From Beijerinckiaceae bacterium (GTDB lineage: Bacteria > Pseudomonadota > Alphaproteobacteria > Rhizobiales > Beijerinckiaceae): a DNA stretch of 6,312 nt. Of this stretch, positions 1 to 6,312 are shown in pieces (position 1 is the first letter of the stretch; each line of letters starts with the position of its first letter). Location: positions 1-6,312 of the forward strand of contig CANGRU010000107.1 of NCBI GenBank assembly GCA_947456315.1, written 5' to 3'. The notes below the pieces were generated by a model. It did not search any database. It was not told the origin of the DNA and saw only the letters and a program-made list of their open reading frames with translations. The position numbers and the translations under genes were made by a program.

Positions 1-3
1 ATC

Positions 4-732
4 ATGAACGACCATAAAGTGCACGGTGGTTTTTTCCGGCATGTGCACGCGCTTCTTCTGAAAAATCACATCACGCGGCCTTTCATACTGCGCCCGCGTT
101 TGCTGAGTGGTATTTTCGCAGGTGTGCTTGTGGGGTTGGCCTGTCCGATCGACTGGGAGCTTGCCACGCGTCTGCTGCTGGCCTGGAACGTCGGCGTGTT
201 GATTTATATCGGCCTCACCTTCCGCATGATGCAGCGCGATGATCTGGCCCGCTTCCACCAGCGGTCCTCCGTGCAGGATGAAGGCGGCTTTATGATTTTG
301 ACGCTGTCGATTGTGGCAGCGCTGTTTTCAATCGGTGCCATTGTCGCGCAATTGGCTGCCACCAAAGATATGCAGGGGCTCGACAAGGCGCTGCACATCG
401 GCTTGGCCGGCACGACCATTCTGACGGGCTGGGCTTTCACACATCTGACCTTTGCGCTGCATTACGCGCATGAATATGCCTCGGAGCGGCGCAATCGTCC
501 CGACCAGTCAGAGCGCTTGCGTGGCGGGCTTGATTTCCCCGACACGATCACACCCGATTACAGTGATTTTCTCTATTTCTCGTTCACGATCGGCGTGGCA
601 AGCCAGACGGCCGATATTGCCATCTGCTCACCCGTCATGCGCCAAATCGCCTTGGTGCATAGTATCGTGTCGTTTTTCTACAACACGACCGTGCTGGCTC
701 TGACGATCAATATTGCGGCCGGGTTGATTTAA
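4..732 (+). CDS. DUF1345 family multi-pass membrane protein
   Basis: A 242-residue inner-membrane protein of unknown function. Family features seen: HYAHEY (about 153-158), GGLDFP (174-179), PDYSDFLYFSFTIG (184-197) and a C-terminal YNTTVLALTIN helix, all typical of DUF1345. Hydrophobic stretches suggest about six membrane segments, near residues 33-47, 56-76, 96-117, 128-153, 186-205 and 213-239, after a basic, His-rich N-terminus. No catalytic residues are known for the family, so no reaction is assigned. Only three bases lie upstream of the ATG, so the ribosome binding site is not visible and a start outside the window cannot be excluded. The TAA stop directly abuts the stop codon of convergent ispG, with no bases between them. 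The family call is recalled from motif resemblance and is confident; function is unknown. Confidence 0.85.
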   Translation: MNDHKVHGGFFRHVHALLLKNHITRPFILRPRLLSGIFAGVLVGLACPIDWELATRLLLAWNVGVLIYIGLTFRMMQRDDLARFHQRSSVQDEGGFMILTLSIVAALFSIGAIVAQLAATKDMQGLDKALHIGLAGTTILTGWAFTHLTFALHYAHEYASERRNRPDQSERLRGGLDFPDTITPDYSDFLYFSFTIGVASQTADIAICSPVMRQIALVHSIVSFFYNTTVLALTINIAAGLI

Positions 733-745
733 TCACTCGGCCGCA
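714..745. terminator. Perfect dyad across two abutting convergent stop codons (possible bidirectional terminator)
   Basis: Bases 714-721 (TGCGGCCG) and 738-745 (CGGCCGCA) are perfect inverted repeats of 8 bp with a 16-base loop. The loop contains both stop codons and can add about four A/T-rich pairs (725-728 with 732-735). The arms encode the last Ala-Ala-Gly of the DUF1345 protein and the Ala-Ala-Glu of IspG. No T-tract follows on either strand, so this is not a classic intrinsic terminator. With no intergenic space, however, it is the only structured candidate for ending the two convergent transcripts. Confidence 0.35.
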
Positions 746-2016
746 TGCGCCTTGCCGTATTTCTTCTCGATATAATCGATCACGATCTGGCGGAACTCGT
801 TGGCAATATTGGCGCCACGCAAGGTCATGGCTTTTTCACCATCGATGAAGATCGGCGCAGCCGGCGTCTCGCCGGTGCCGGGCAGTGAAATGCCGATGTC
901 GGCATGTTTGCTTTCACCCGGTCCGTTCACAATGCAGCCCATCACCGCGACATTGAGATTTTCGACGCCGGGATAAGTCGCGCGCCATGTCGGCATTTCA
1001 TCGCGGATAAAATTCTGAATGTCGCGCGCGAGTTCCTGAAACACGGTGGATGTCGTGCGCCCGCAGCCGGGGCAGGCCGCCACCAGTGGCACGAAGGTGC
1101 GAAAGCCCATTGTCTGCAAGAGCTCTTGTGCCACGGTGACTTCGAGCGTGCGGTCGCCGCCGGGCTCCGGTGTGAGCGAAACGCGGATCGTGTCGCCAAT
1201 GCCGTCTTGCAGCAAAATGCCCATGGCGGCGGAGGAGGCGACAATGCCTTTCGAGCCCATGCCGGCTTCTGTCAGGCCCAGATGGATGGCGTAGTCGGAG
1301 CGTGCCGCCAGCATGCGATAGACGGCAATGAGATCCTGCACAGCAGAGACTTTGGCTGACAGAATGATGCGGTCTTTCGGTAGACCGATTTCCATCGCGC
1401 GTTCTGCCGAATAAAGCGCCGAGCGCACCATGGCCTCGCGCGTCACGGCACGCGCATCATGCGGCTTGGCGGATTTCGCATTGGCATCCATCAGCGTGGT
1501 TAGCAGCTCTTGGTCGAGCGAACCCCAATTGGCGCCGATGCGCACCGCCTTGTCATGCTTGATTGCCATTTCGACGATTGCGCTGAACTGGCGATCCTTC
1601 TTGTCTTTGAAGCCGACATTGCCCGGATTGATGCGATATTTGTCGAGCGCCTCGGCGCAAGCTGGGTGATCAGCCAGCAGCTTGTGGCCGATGTAGTGAA
1701 AGTCGCCGACGAGGGGTGCGTGCACCCCCATCTTGTCGAGCTTCTCGCGGATATGGGGCACAGCGCGGGCGGCCTCATCACGATCGACCGTGATGCGCAC
1801 AATCTCCGAGCCCGTGCGTGCCAGCGCCGCCACTTGCGCCACTGTGCCGTCAATATCGGCCGTGTCCGTATTGGTCATGGATTGCACAACCACCGGCGCG
1901 CCGCCGCCGACCATCACCGCACCTTTGCCGGAGCCGATGCGCACCGCCACCGTTTTGTGTCGGGGGGTCGGCTCGGCGCGAACGAGCAAGGCAGGGTCGA
2001 TTTCGAAATCTTGCAT
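733..2016 (-). CDS. ispG: 4-hydroxy-3-methylbut-2-en-1-yl diphosphate synthase (IspG/GcpE)
   Basis: Cytosolic [4Fe-4S] enzyme of the MEP isoprenoid pathway. It reductively converts 2-C-methyl-D-erythritol 2,4-cyclodiphosphate to HMBPP, with flavodoxin or ferredoxin as electron donor. The 427-residue product has the TIM-barrel part with [11 protein letters not shown] near residues 42-52, RINPGNVG (128-135), [11 protein letters not shown] and [12 protein letters not shown]. The C-terminal cluster domain follows: CPGCGRT supplies Cys315 and Cys318, and GCIVNGPGE supplies Cys361 and the catalytic-region Glu368. All expected ligands are present. The frame stays open to 2121, but an ATG there would overlap the upstream gene by 32 bases and add an unconserved, Cys/Arg-rich 35 residues. 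I prefer the ATG at 2016 (MQDFEIDP), which has an AGGG about 8 bases upstream and a plausible promoter just before it. The gene is convergent with the DUF1345 gene and ends flush with it. Confidence 0.96.
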   Translation of the reverse strand: MQDFEIDPALLVRAEPTPRHKTVAVRIGSGKGAVMVGGGAPVVVQSMTNTDTADIDGTVAQVAALARTGSEIVRITVDRDEAARAVPHIREKLDKMGVHAPLVGDFHYIGHKLLADHPACAEALDKYRINPGNVGFKDKKDRQFSAIVEMAIKHDKAVRIGANWGSLDQELLTTLMDANAKSAKPHDARAVTREAMVRSALYSAERAMEIGLPKDRIILSAKVSAVQDLIAVYRMLAARSDYAIHLGLTEAGMGSKGIVASSAAMGILLQDGIGDTIRVSLTPEPGGDRTLEVTVAQELLQTMGFRTFVPLVAACPGCGRTTSTVFQELARDIQNFIRDEMPTWRATYPGVENLNVAVMGCIVNGPGESKHADIGISLPGTGETPAAPIFIDGEKAMTLRGANIANEFRQIVIDYIEKKYGKAHAAE

Positions 2017-2049
2017 AGGTTTGGCCCTAACACGGCAGTCTTGGTGACA

Positions 2050-2078
2050 CTTGTGCGTGCAAGCCCCGTTTCCGTCAA
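2050..2078 (-). promoter_or_regulatory. Candidate sigma70-type promoter for ispG
   Basis: On the minus strand, TTGACG (2078-2073, five of six bases matching the -35 consensus) is followed after 17 bases by CACAAG (2055-2050), a poor -10. The predicted transcript would start near 2043. That lies between the stop of the restriction gene (2090) and the ATG at 2016, and downstream of the alternative long ispG start at 2121, so it would support the shorter start. The assignment rests mainly on the -35 and the spacing. Confidence 0.35.
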
Positions 2079-2089
2079 GATAAGGGCGT

Positions 2090-3088
2090 TTAATCCTCCG
2101 CGAAAGCGAGATCGGGGACAAGCACCCTTTTCAGCGGAATCTGGCGCCTGTGTTTGGGGTCGAGCGCATCATAATGGCGCTCGATCAGGTCGATCAGCGT
2201 CACCCCGTCGACCAGTTTGAGATTGCCCTTGGTGCGGGCAAAATCCTGAGCGGCCTGCGTATAGCCCCCTGTGGTGATGAAGACCCCGACATCGCGCTCA
2301 TGCACCATGGCATAAAACGCCTTCACCACATCTGCGGCAATATTGGCTTCTTGTGCTTTGACCTGAATCTTGATGATCGGCGGCTCGATGCCCAGCTCAT
2401 CCTTATGCGCGATCACATCAATGCCTTCATCGCGCACACCGCGCGTGGCGTGTGACTGGTACCCCATGGCGCGAAACAGGTCGGCGACAAAAGGCTCCAG
2501 CGGATAGCCTTTCAGATCGGTGCGCAGTTTGCGTGCGATAAAGTCGCGTGTGGTTTCGCTGACGTCGCGGGCGGCGGCGTCATCATTGTCGTCCTCTTCG
2601 TCGGGCAGACCGAAATCATTGCAGGCAGCGGCGAATTTGCGCAAAAATTCGGGCGCAAAACTTTTCACCTCGAACAAGGTCAGAATCGAACCGATCTCGT
2701 AGAGCGCACCTTGTGAGAACGCATCGCGGCTGAGTTTGGTGAGCCAGCCGACACCGCGCCGGTGCGCATAATCATTCGATCGTTCGCGATCAAAAACATA
2801 AGGTCCCGTGACTTCGCCCCAATAAAGTGTGCGGTCGCTTTTGCGCGGATAGATAACGTAATCGCCGATCCGCATTTCATGCACAAAGCGATAGAGCTGA
2901 TTGGCTTGGGCCGGCCCTGCCATGGGCGAGCTCACCGCCTCTCGGAACGCGCCGCGTCTGGCGGGCAGGCCGCTGACATCGCCACCCCCTTCTGCAAAAC
3001 TGATCGCAATCTGATTGAGATCGAGAAAAATATGATCGGCCTGGCCGAAAGAGCCCGCCCGGACGGCCCAAATCCGTCGTTTATCCAT
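2090..3088 (-). CDS. Mrr-like restriction endonuclease with EVE/PUA-like N-terminal domain
   Basis: A 332-residue probable modification-dependent (type IV-like) DNA endonuclease. Residues 1 to about 150 resemble the EVE/PUA-like domain found in front of Mrr nucleases: WAVRAG (7-12), [12 protein letters not shown] (72-83), [12 protein letters not shown] (88-99) and a late [10 protein letters not shown] (132-141). Such folds are thought to read modified bases. An acidic linker follows ([15 protein letters not shown], 161-175). The Mrr catalytic domain spans about 180-305: E198 in [16 protein letters not shown]224 in EGIDVIAH and Q242-V-K244 in KIQVKA form the E...D...QxK site, followed by [17 protein letters not shown]. 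All nuclease residues look intact. No methyltransferase, specificity subunit or helicase gene accompanies it here, which fits a stand-alone type IV enzyme. The start ATG at 3088 has a GGGG about 10 bases upstream. A terminator separates it from phaB. The target modification cannot be read from sequence. Confidence 0.85.
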   Translation of the reverse strand: MDKRRIWAVRAGSFGQADHIFLDLNQIAISFAEGGGDVSGLPARRGAFREAVSSPMAGPAQANQLYRFVHEMRIGDYVIYPRKSDRTLYWGEVTGPYVFDRERSNDYAHRRGVGWLTKLSRDAFSQGALYEIGSILTLFEVKSFAPEFLRKFAAACNDFGLPDEEDDNDDAAARDVSETTRDFIARKLRTDLKGYPLEPFVADLFRAMGYQSHATRGVRDEGIDVIAHKDELGIEPPIIKIQVKAQEANIAADVVKAFYAMVHERDVGVFITTGGYTQAAQDFARTKGNLKLVDGVTLIDLIERHYDALDPKHRRQIPLKRVLVPDLAFAED

Positions 3089-3109
3089 TGCAATGACCCC
3101 GCATCAAAA

Positions 3110-3139
3110 AAGCCGCGCATCCTTGCAGATGCGCGGCTT
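3110..3139 (-). terminator. Rho-independent terminator after phaB
   Basis: A perfect 11-bp stem (3110-3120 with 3129-3139, core AGCCGCGCAT/ATGCGCGGCT) has an 8-base loop. On the minus strand it is followed by a run of T (complement of the A-run at 3106-3110). It lies 38 bases beyond the phaB stop and about 21 bases before the restriction gene's ATG, so it should end the phaA-phaB transcript. The plus-strand side lacks a strong T-tract, so it is oriented for minus-strand termination. Confidence 0.85.
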
Positions 3140-3145
3140 ATTATG
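3140..3145 (-). promoter_or_regulatory. Possible -10 element for the restriction gene
   Basis: CATAAT on the minus strand (complement of 3140-3145) matches five of six bases of the -10 consensus. It sits immediately before the phaB terminator stem. A transcript from it would begin near 3133, inside the second-read half of the stem. No convincing -35 is seen 16-18 bases upstream. It is listed because the restriction gene otherwise has no visible promoter in the 88 bases separating it from phaB. Confidence 0.2.
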
Positions 3146-3176
3146 GAGCGGAATGCCTGACGGCAGTTGCGGCTTT

Positions 3177-3902
3177 TTAAGCCATATATTGCCCGCCATT
3201 GGCGGTCAGCGTCGAGCCTGTGATAAAGCCGGCATTGTCGGCGGCCAAAAAGAGCACGGCACGGGCGATTTCTTCCGGTTCACCCAAGCGGCCGACGGGG
3301 ATCAGCGGCAAAATGCGCTTGGCCAAAACGTCCGGATCAATCGCGCGGACCATTTCCGTGCCGATATAGCCGGGGCAGATCGCATTGACCGTAATGCCTT
3401 TATTGGCATTTTCCTGCGCCAGCGCTTTCACAAAGCCGATTTCGCCAGCCTTGGCTGCAGAATAATTGGCCTGACCGGCCTGACCCTTCTGGCCGTTGAT
3501 CGACGAGATGCAGATGATGCGACCGAAGTTGCGGTTGCGCATGCCCTCGACAACCGGACGGCACATATTGAACAGCGAATTGAGGTTCGTGTTGATCACC
3601 GCGTTCCATTGTTCGGGGCTCATCTTGTGGAAGAAGCCATCGCGCGTGATGCCGGCATTGTTGACGATCACATCGATCGGGCCGAGATCGGCCTCCACTT
3701 TGGCCAGACCTGCCGCGCAAGCCTCATAGCTCGAGACGTCCCACTTGTAGACGGCAATGCCTGTTTCCTTCTGGAATTGAGCAGCAGCTTCTTCATTGCC
3801 TGCAAAATTGGCGGCAACCTTGTAGCCTTCGGCTTTCAGGGCTTTTGAAATGGCTGCGCCAATGCCGCGCGTGCCCCCGGTAACAACCGCAACTCGTGAC
3901 AT
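3177..3902 (-). CDS. phaB: Acetoacetyl-CoA reductase (PhaB)
   Basis: NADPH-dependent short-chain dehydrogenase that reduces acetoacetyl-CoA to (R)-3-hydroxybutyryl-CoA, the second step of PHB synthesis in the cytosol. The 241-residue product has the Rossmann nucleotide motif TGGTRGIG (8-15), NNAG (81-84), the INTNLNS segment (103-109) with the structural Asn, and the catalytic Ser134, Tyr147 and Lys151. PhaB-type features include CISSINGQKGQAGQANYSAAKAG, CPGYIGTEMV and a C-terminal LTANGGQYMA. This, and phaA lying just upstream, separates it from its close relative FabG. The start is the ATG at 3902 (MSRVAVVTGG), preceded by AGGAG at a 6-base spacing. The in-frame ATG at 3935 would place that ribosome binding site inside the coding sequence. 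It is cotranscribed with phaA in all likelihood, and a terminator follows. Confidence 0.95.
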   Translation of the reverse strand: MSRVAVVTGGTRGIGAAISKALKAEGYKVAANFAGNEEAAAQFQKETGIAVYKWDVSSYEACAAGLAKVEADLGPIDVIVNNAGITRDGFFHKMSPEQWNAVINTNLNSLFNMCRPVVEGMRNRNFGRIICISSINGQKGQAGQANYSAAKAGEIGFVKALAQENANKGITVNAICPGYIGTEMVRAIDPDVLAKRILPLIPVGRLGEPEEIARAVLFLAADNAGFITGSTLTANGGQYMA

Positions 3903-3972
3903 GATCTGCTCCTCTCCCCGACAGGTCGCTGTCATCGCGCCTGCACTGCGTTTCTCATCCCAAGATCAAAGT

Positions 3973-4000
3973 GAGCGCGCCTCATCGGCGCGCTCTTTTT
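3973..4000 (+). terminator. phaA-phaB intercistronic hairpin with plus-strand T-tract
   Basis: GAGCGCGCC (3973-3981) pairs perfectly with GGCGCGCTC (3987-3995) across a 5-base loop, TCATC. The T-run (3996-4000, then GG and five more T) lies on the plus strand, so as an intrinsic terminator it would stop transcription running against phaA-phaB. On the minus strand the sequence after the stem is only ACTTTGATC, a weak tract. It may therefore block antisense transcription into phaA, partly attenuate or protect the phaA-phaB mRNA, or do both. The structure is certain as sequence; the role is inferred. Confidence 0.5.
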
Positions 4001-4005
4001 GGTTT

Positions 4006-5181
4006 TTAGCGTTCGACGGTGAGCGCGATGCCCATGCCGCCGCCGATGCACAAAGTGGCGAGGCCCTTCTTGGCGCCGCGGCGCTGCATTTCAAACAGCA
4101 GTGTGGTGAAAATGCGCGCGCCAGAAGCGCCAATCGGATGGCCGATGGCAATGGCGCCGCCATTCACATTCACAATGTCCGGGTTCCAGCCCATGTCCTT
4201 GTTGACGGCAATCGCTTGCGCCGCAAAGGCTTCATTGGCTTCGACGAGATCAAGGTCGGCGACTTTCCAGCCGGCCTTTTCAAGCGCCCTGCGCGAGGCA
4301 GGGATCGGGCCCGAGCCCATGATCGCGGGATCAACACCGGCAGTCGCCCAGGAGGCAATGCGTGCCAGCGGGGTGAGGCCGCGCTTGGCGGCTTCTGCTG
4401 CGGTCATCAGCACAACGGCGGCAGCGCCATCATTGATGCCTGACGCATTGCCGGCGGTGATCGTGCCGTCCTTCGAGAAGGCGGGCTTCAATTTGGCCAG
4501 CGCGTCGATGGTGGTGCCAGCGCGGATATATTCATCGTCCGCCACAATGATGTCGCCCTTGCGGGTCTGCACGGTGAAGGGGATGATTTCATCCTTGAAC
4601 TTGCCGGCCTTCTGGGCGGCTTCGGCCTTGTTCTGCGATCCGCAGGCAAAGGCGTCTTGTTCATCGCGCGAGATCTGCCACTTGGTCGCGACATTCTCAG
4701 CCGTTGTGCCCATGTGATAGCCCTGGAAGGCATCGATCAGGCCGTCTTTCAGCATGGTGTCGATGAATTTCACATCGCCCATCTTGGTGCCGCCACGCAT
4801 ATAGGCGGCGTGGTGCGAGGTGGACATGCTCTCCTGACCACCCGCAACAATGACATTGGCATCGCCATTGGCGATCTGTTGGAGGCCGATGGCGACTGCG
4901 CGCAGGCCCGAGCCGCAGATCTGGTTGAGCTGCCAGGCTGTCTTTTCCTGCGGGATGCCGGCCTTCATGGCGGCTTGGCGGGCCGGGTTCTGGCCCTGAC
5001 CGGCGGTCAGGATCTGGCCCAGAATAACTTCGTCCACGTCGCCCGGGGCGATTTTGGCGCGCTCCAGCGCGCCCTTGATGGTGGCCGCGCCCAGGTCATG
5101 TGCAGCGACCGTGTTGAAGGCCCCACCGAACGAACCGACCGCCGTGCGGGCGGCGCTGACGACCACAATATCCGACGCCAT
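4006..5181 (-). CDS. phaA: Acetyl-CoA acetyltransferase (beta-ketothiolase, PhaA)
   Basis: Biosynthetic thiolase that condenses two acetyl-CoA to acetoacetyl-CoA plus CoA, feeding PhaB. The 391-residue product has the usual family length. Key residues: nucleophilic Cys89 in [11 protein letters not shown], Asn316 in NEAF, His348 in GHPIGASG, and acid/base Cys378 in LCIGGGMG. The N-terminal [17 protein letters not shown] and the GQESMS (115-120) segment are also typical. The start is the ATG at 5181 ([12 protein letters not shown]), with GGGGAG about 6 bases upstream. The same frame is open far upstream, to 5958, but that part is antisense to phaR and matches no thiolase, so it is excluded. Heads the minus-strand phaA-phaB unit, 103 bases before the phaB start, and is divergent from phaR. 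Sequence alone does not exclude a role in acetoacetyl-CoA breakdown, but the context favours PHB synthesis. Confidence 0.96.
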   Translation of the reverse strand: MASDIVVVSAARTAVGSFGGAFNTVAAHDLGAATIKGALERAKIAPGDVDEVILGQILTAGQGQNPARQAAMKAGIPQEKTAWQLNQICGSGLRAVAIGLQQIANGDANVIVAGGQESMSTSHHAAYMRGGTKMGDVKFIDTMLKDGLIDAFQGYHMGTTAENVATKWQISRDEQDAFACGSQNKAEAAQKAGKFKDEIIPFTVQTRKGDIIVADDEYIRAGTTIDALAKLKPAFSKDGTITAGNASGINDGAAAVVLMTAAEAAKRGLTPLARIASWATAGVDPAIMGSGPIPASRRALEKAGWKVADLDLVEANEAFAAQAIAVNKDMGWNPDIVNVNGGAIAIGHPIGASGARIFTTLLFEMQRRGAKKGLATLCIGGGMGIALTVER

Positions 5182-5210
5182 TCTATGCTCCCCAAAATGT
5201 TGCGCCCCGC

Positions 5211-5234
5211 CGACCCGAGGTTTGCTCGGGGTCG
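5211..5234 (-). other. Bulged hairpin in phaA leader
   Basis: CGACCCGAG (5211-5219) pairs with CTCGGGGTCG (5225-5234) in nine base pairs with one bulged G at 5231 and a 5-base loop. It lies about 30 bases upstream of the phaA ATG and has no T-tract on the minus strand, so it is not a terminator. It could be an mRNA leader structure or a dispersed REP-like extragenic palindrome. Confidence 0.4.
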
Positions 5235-5241
5235 AGGCTCC

Positions 5242-5253
5242 TTGCTTATGCAG
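5242..5253. promoter_or_regulatory. Candidate PhaR operator (TTGC-N4-GCAG)
   Basis: The sequence TTGC TTAT GCAG differs by one base from the CTGC-N3/4-GCAG motif reported for PhaR of Paracoccus denitrificans. It lies about 60 bases upstream of the phaA ATG, where bound repressor would block phaA-phaB transcription. The motif is short, so a chance match is possible. The position between phaA and its presumed regulator raises the odds. Confidence 0.35.
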
Positions 5254-5385
5254 CTGGCTCAATCTGAACCATTTCCGCCCCCATCGGGCAAGCGTCTCGA
5301 CTGCCCCAATCATGAGCAAATGGTCGGGGTACGAAATGCCTAGCTGTTGGGTGACCTGTCCAACCCTTAAGCAGAAAAGACTTTC

Positions 5386-5399
5386 GCGCAACGCAGCAT
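5386..5399. promoter_or_regulatory. TGC-rich patch, possible second PhaR site
   Basis: Read on the minus strand this is ATGCTGCGTTGCGC, which holds CTGC-N3-GC but lacks the final AG of the reported PhaR motif. It lies about 90 bases before the phaR ATG, just upstream of a possible -10 (5406-5411), a fitting place for autoregulation. The match is weak. Confidence 0.2.
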
Positions 5400-5456
5400 T
5401 GGGACTATCGTAGGGCGTCCCGGCGGGCTGTCGCCCGGAGGCGGGGCCTAAGAGGA

Positions 5457-5476
5457 AGGCGGGTTTCTCTCCGCCT
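5457..5476 (+). promoter_or_regulatory. Hairpin next to phaR ribosome binding site
   Basis: AGGCGG (5457-5462) pairs with CCGCCT (5471-5476) across an 8-base loop. The GAGGG ribosome binding site (5477-5481) follows directly, only 3-4 bases before the phaR ATG. The stem abuts but does not bury the site, so it could tune initiation. A short GC-rich stem like this can arise by chance. Confidence 0.25.
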
Positions 5477-5484
5477 GAGGGAAT

Positions 5485-6084
5485 ATGACGAACGAAAAAG
5501 CGCCCATTACCATCAAGAAATATGCGAACCGGCGTTTGTATAACACCGGCACCAGCACCTATGTGACGCTTGAGGATCTCGCGGTCATGGTCAAGAACGG
5601 CGATGATTTCGTCGTCTATGATGCCAAGTCCGGCGAAGACATCACCCGCCCCGTCTTGGCCCAGATCATTTTCGAACAGGAAGGCAAGGACGGTCAGAGC
5701 TTGCTCCCGATCACCTTCCTGCGTCAGGTCATCCGCTTTTATGGGGACAGTATGCAGATGCTGCTGCCCAGCTATCTCGAACATTCGATCGGCAATTTCA
5801 CAGAGCAGCAACAGAAGTTCCGGGACCAGATGCAGTCCACCATGGGTGGCAAGGAGCTGCCCGGCGCGCATTTGTTCGGCGCCATGGAAGAGCAGGCCCG
5901 CAACAATATGAACATGTTCTCCCAGGCCTTCAGCCTGTTCAATCCTTTCGCAGCGCAAACGGCAGCTGCCGCGGCCGCCGCAAAAGGATCAAGCGGGGCA
6001 TCGTCGGAAGATGGCGATCTCGACGCGCTGAAAAAACAGCTCGCCGAAATGCAGGCCAAGATCGAAGGCCTCTCGCGCAAGTAA
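5485..6084 (+). CDS. phaR: Polyhydroxyalkanoate synthesis repressor PhaR
   Basis: A 199-residue regulator of PHB accumulation. PhaR proteins bind DNA upstream of phasin and pha genes and let go when they bind nascent PHB, coupling granule surface to gene expression. The N-terminal PHB/PHA accumulation regulator DNA-binding domain covers about residues 9-66, starting [20 protein letters not shown] and including [19 protein letters not shown]. One PHB_acc repeat follows at about 72-112 ([19 protein letters not shown] and on). The next part is phasin-like: an amphipathic [22 protein letters not shown] (134-155) likely to touch the polymer, an alanine run (159-166), a Ser/Gly/Asp linker, and a C-terminal coiled coil (about 179-199). 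GAGGG stands just before the ATG. Divergent from phaA, as aniA is from phbAB in rhizobia, so it probably controls phaA-phaB and itself. All domains are complete. Confidence 0.95.
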   Translation: MTNEKAPITIKKYANRRLYNTGTSTYVTLEDLAVMVKNGDDFVVYDAKSGEDITRPVLAQIIFEQEGKDGQSLLPITFLRQVIRFYGDSMQMLLPSYLEHSIGNFTEQQQKFRDQMQSTMGGKELPGAHLFGAMEEQARNNMNMFSQAFSLFNPFAAQTAAAAAAAKGSSGASSEDGDLDALKKQLAEMQAKIEGLSRK

Positions 6085-6087
6085 AAC

Positions 6088-6116
6088 AAAAGCCGCTCTG
6101 ATGAGCGGCTTTTTTT
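6088..6116. terminator. Bidirectional terminator between phaR and cupin gene
   Basis: AGCCGCTC (6091-6098) pairs perfectly with GAGCGGCT (6103-6110) over a TGAT loop, extended by AAA-TTT. On the plus strand it is followed by seven T (6110-6116), ending phaR four bases after its stop. On the minus strand the complement of the A-rich 6083-6090 gives TTTTGTTTT, so it also serves the convergent cupin gene, whose TAA (6117-6115) lies inside the T-tract. Confidence 0.9.
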
Positions 6117-6312
6117 ATGAGCGTGGTGTCGGGCGCCAGCCAGAGGGCGCCAGTTCGAAGCCCGCAAAATCAAAAGCCGGCGCGACCGTGCAGCCCACCA
6201 GCGTCCATGCACCAAGGCTTGTGGCGGTTTGCCAATGATTTGCGGGCACCACAATCTGCGGATGCTGGCCACACAGAACATCCGGGCCCAGATGCTGGGC
6301 AAAAGCATCATG
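6115..6312 (-). CDS. DUF985 cupin-fold protein, C-terminal part (5' end outside window)
   Basis: Sixty-five codons plus TAA remain of a minus-strand gene whose start lies beyond the window. The translation runs HDAFAQHLGPDVLCGQHPQ, then IVVPANHWQTA, LGAWTLVGCTVAPAFDF and AGFELAPSGWRPTPRS. The VVPANHWQ, LVGCTVAPAFDF and FELA motifs are typical of the end of DUF985 (cupin_5) proteins, small RmlC-like beta-barrels of unknown substrate. The other long minus-strand open frame across this stretch reads through antisense phaR and resembles nothing, so I take it as a shadow. The gene is convergent with phaR and shares its terminator. Family call is good; function is not assigned. Confidence 0.85.
   Translation of the reverse strand, partial: HDAFAQHLGPDVLCGQHPQIVVPANHWQTATSLGAWTLVGCTVAPAFDFAGFELAPSGWRPTPRS

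Larger units (their letters stand above)
5182..5484. promoter_or_regulatory. Divergent phaA/phaR control region
   Basis: This 303-base stretch between two divergent starts holds no credible gene. It should contain both promoters, but no strong sigma70 pair is evident on either strand. The best weak hints are TTGGAC on the minus strand (5363-5358) for phaA and TATCGT (5406-5411) as a -10 for phaR. Other contents are a bulged hairpin in the phaA leader (5211-5234), a TGC/GCA dyad (5242-5253), a TGC-rich patch (5386-5399), a GTTGG/CCAAC dyad (5346-5350 with 5360-5364) and a GC-rich phaR leader. Confidence 0.6.

Noticed and set aside
1510..2220. A 236-codon plus-strand open frame opposite ispG
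   Set aside because: Its protein is rich in His, Arg and Ala with no recognisable domain, as expected for the complement of a GC-rich gene; it spans the ispG start and the intergenic gap.
3093..3848. A 251-codon plus-strand open frame opposite phaB
   Set aside because: It overlaps nearly all of phaB and the phaB terminator and has no family resemblance.
3903..3935. An in-frame upstream ATG extending PhaB by 11 residues
   Set aside because: The strong AGGAG ribosome binding site would lie within the extension, and PhaB/FabG proteins normally begin just before the first beta strand, as MSRVAVVTGG does.
5182..5958. A long minus-strand open frame continuous with phaA, running about 259 codons upstream and antisense to phaR
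   Set aside because: It resembles no thiolase extension, lies opposite a well-conserved phaR, and a good ribosome binding site marks the normal phaA start at 5181. Stop-free antisense frames are common in GC-rich genes.
5772..6311. A 179-codon minus-strand open frame across the phaR 3' end and the cupin region
   Set aside because: It is out of frame with the clear DUF985 reading and runs through the terminator and antisense phaR; the cupin frame ends at 6115.

Overview
The window looks like ordinary alphaproteobacterial chromosome. The evidence is the GC-rich coding style, tight gene packing, and a phaA-phaB operon divergent from phaR, an arrangement familiar from rhizobia (phbAB/aniA) and their relatives. 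No phage, IS element, CRISPR array, tRNA or rRNA is visible.

Layout from left to right. A DUF1345 membrane protein (+ strand) ends flush against the convergent ispG gene, which encodes the iron-sulfur enzyme of the penultimate MEP-pathway step. Upstream of ispG on the same minus strand is a solitary Mrr-type restriction endonuclease fused to an EVE/PUA-like N-terminal domain; it is the only candidate defence gene. A strong minus-strand terminator separates it from phaB (acetoacetyl-CoA reductase). phaA (acetyl-CoA acetyltransferase) lies upstream of phaB on the same strand, with a hairpin between them. A 303-base intergenic region carries the divergent control region for phaA and phaR. phaR (+ strand, polyhydroxyalkanoate synthesis repressor) follows, then a bidirectional terminator, then the 3' part of a convergent DUF985 cupin gene cut by the window edge.

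Functionally, PhaA condenses two acetyl-CoA and PhaB reduces the product to (R)-3-hydroxybutyryl-CoA, the monomer for PHB granules. PhaR is the expected sensor-repressor that binds both PHB and DNA. The PHA synthase gene phaC is not in the window. IspG is unrelated housekeeping metabolism.

I see no clearly novel multi-gene system. The points most worth checking are the solitary EVE-like/Mrr fusion, a perfect dyad spanning the two abutting convergent stop codons, a phaA-phaB intercistronic hairpin whose T-tract points against the operon, a possible promoter nested in the phaB terminator, and a PhaR-like site in the phaA leader.
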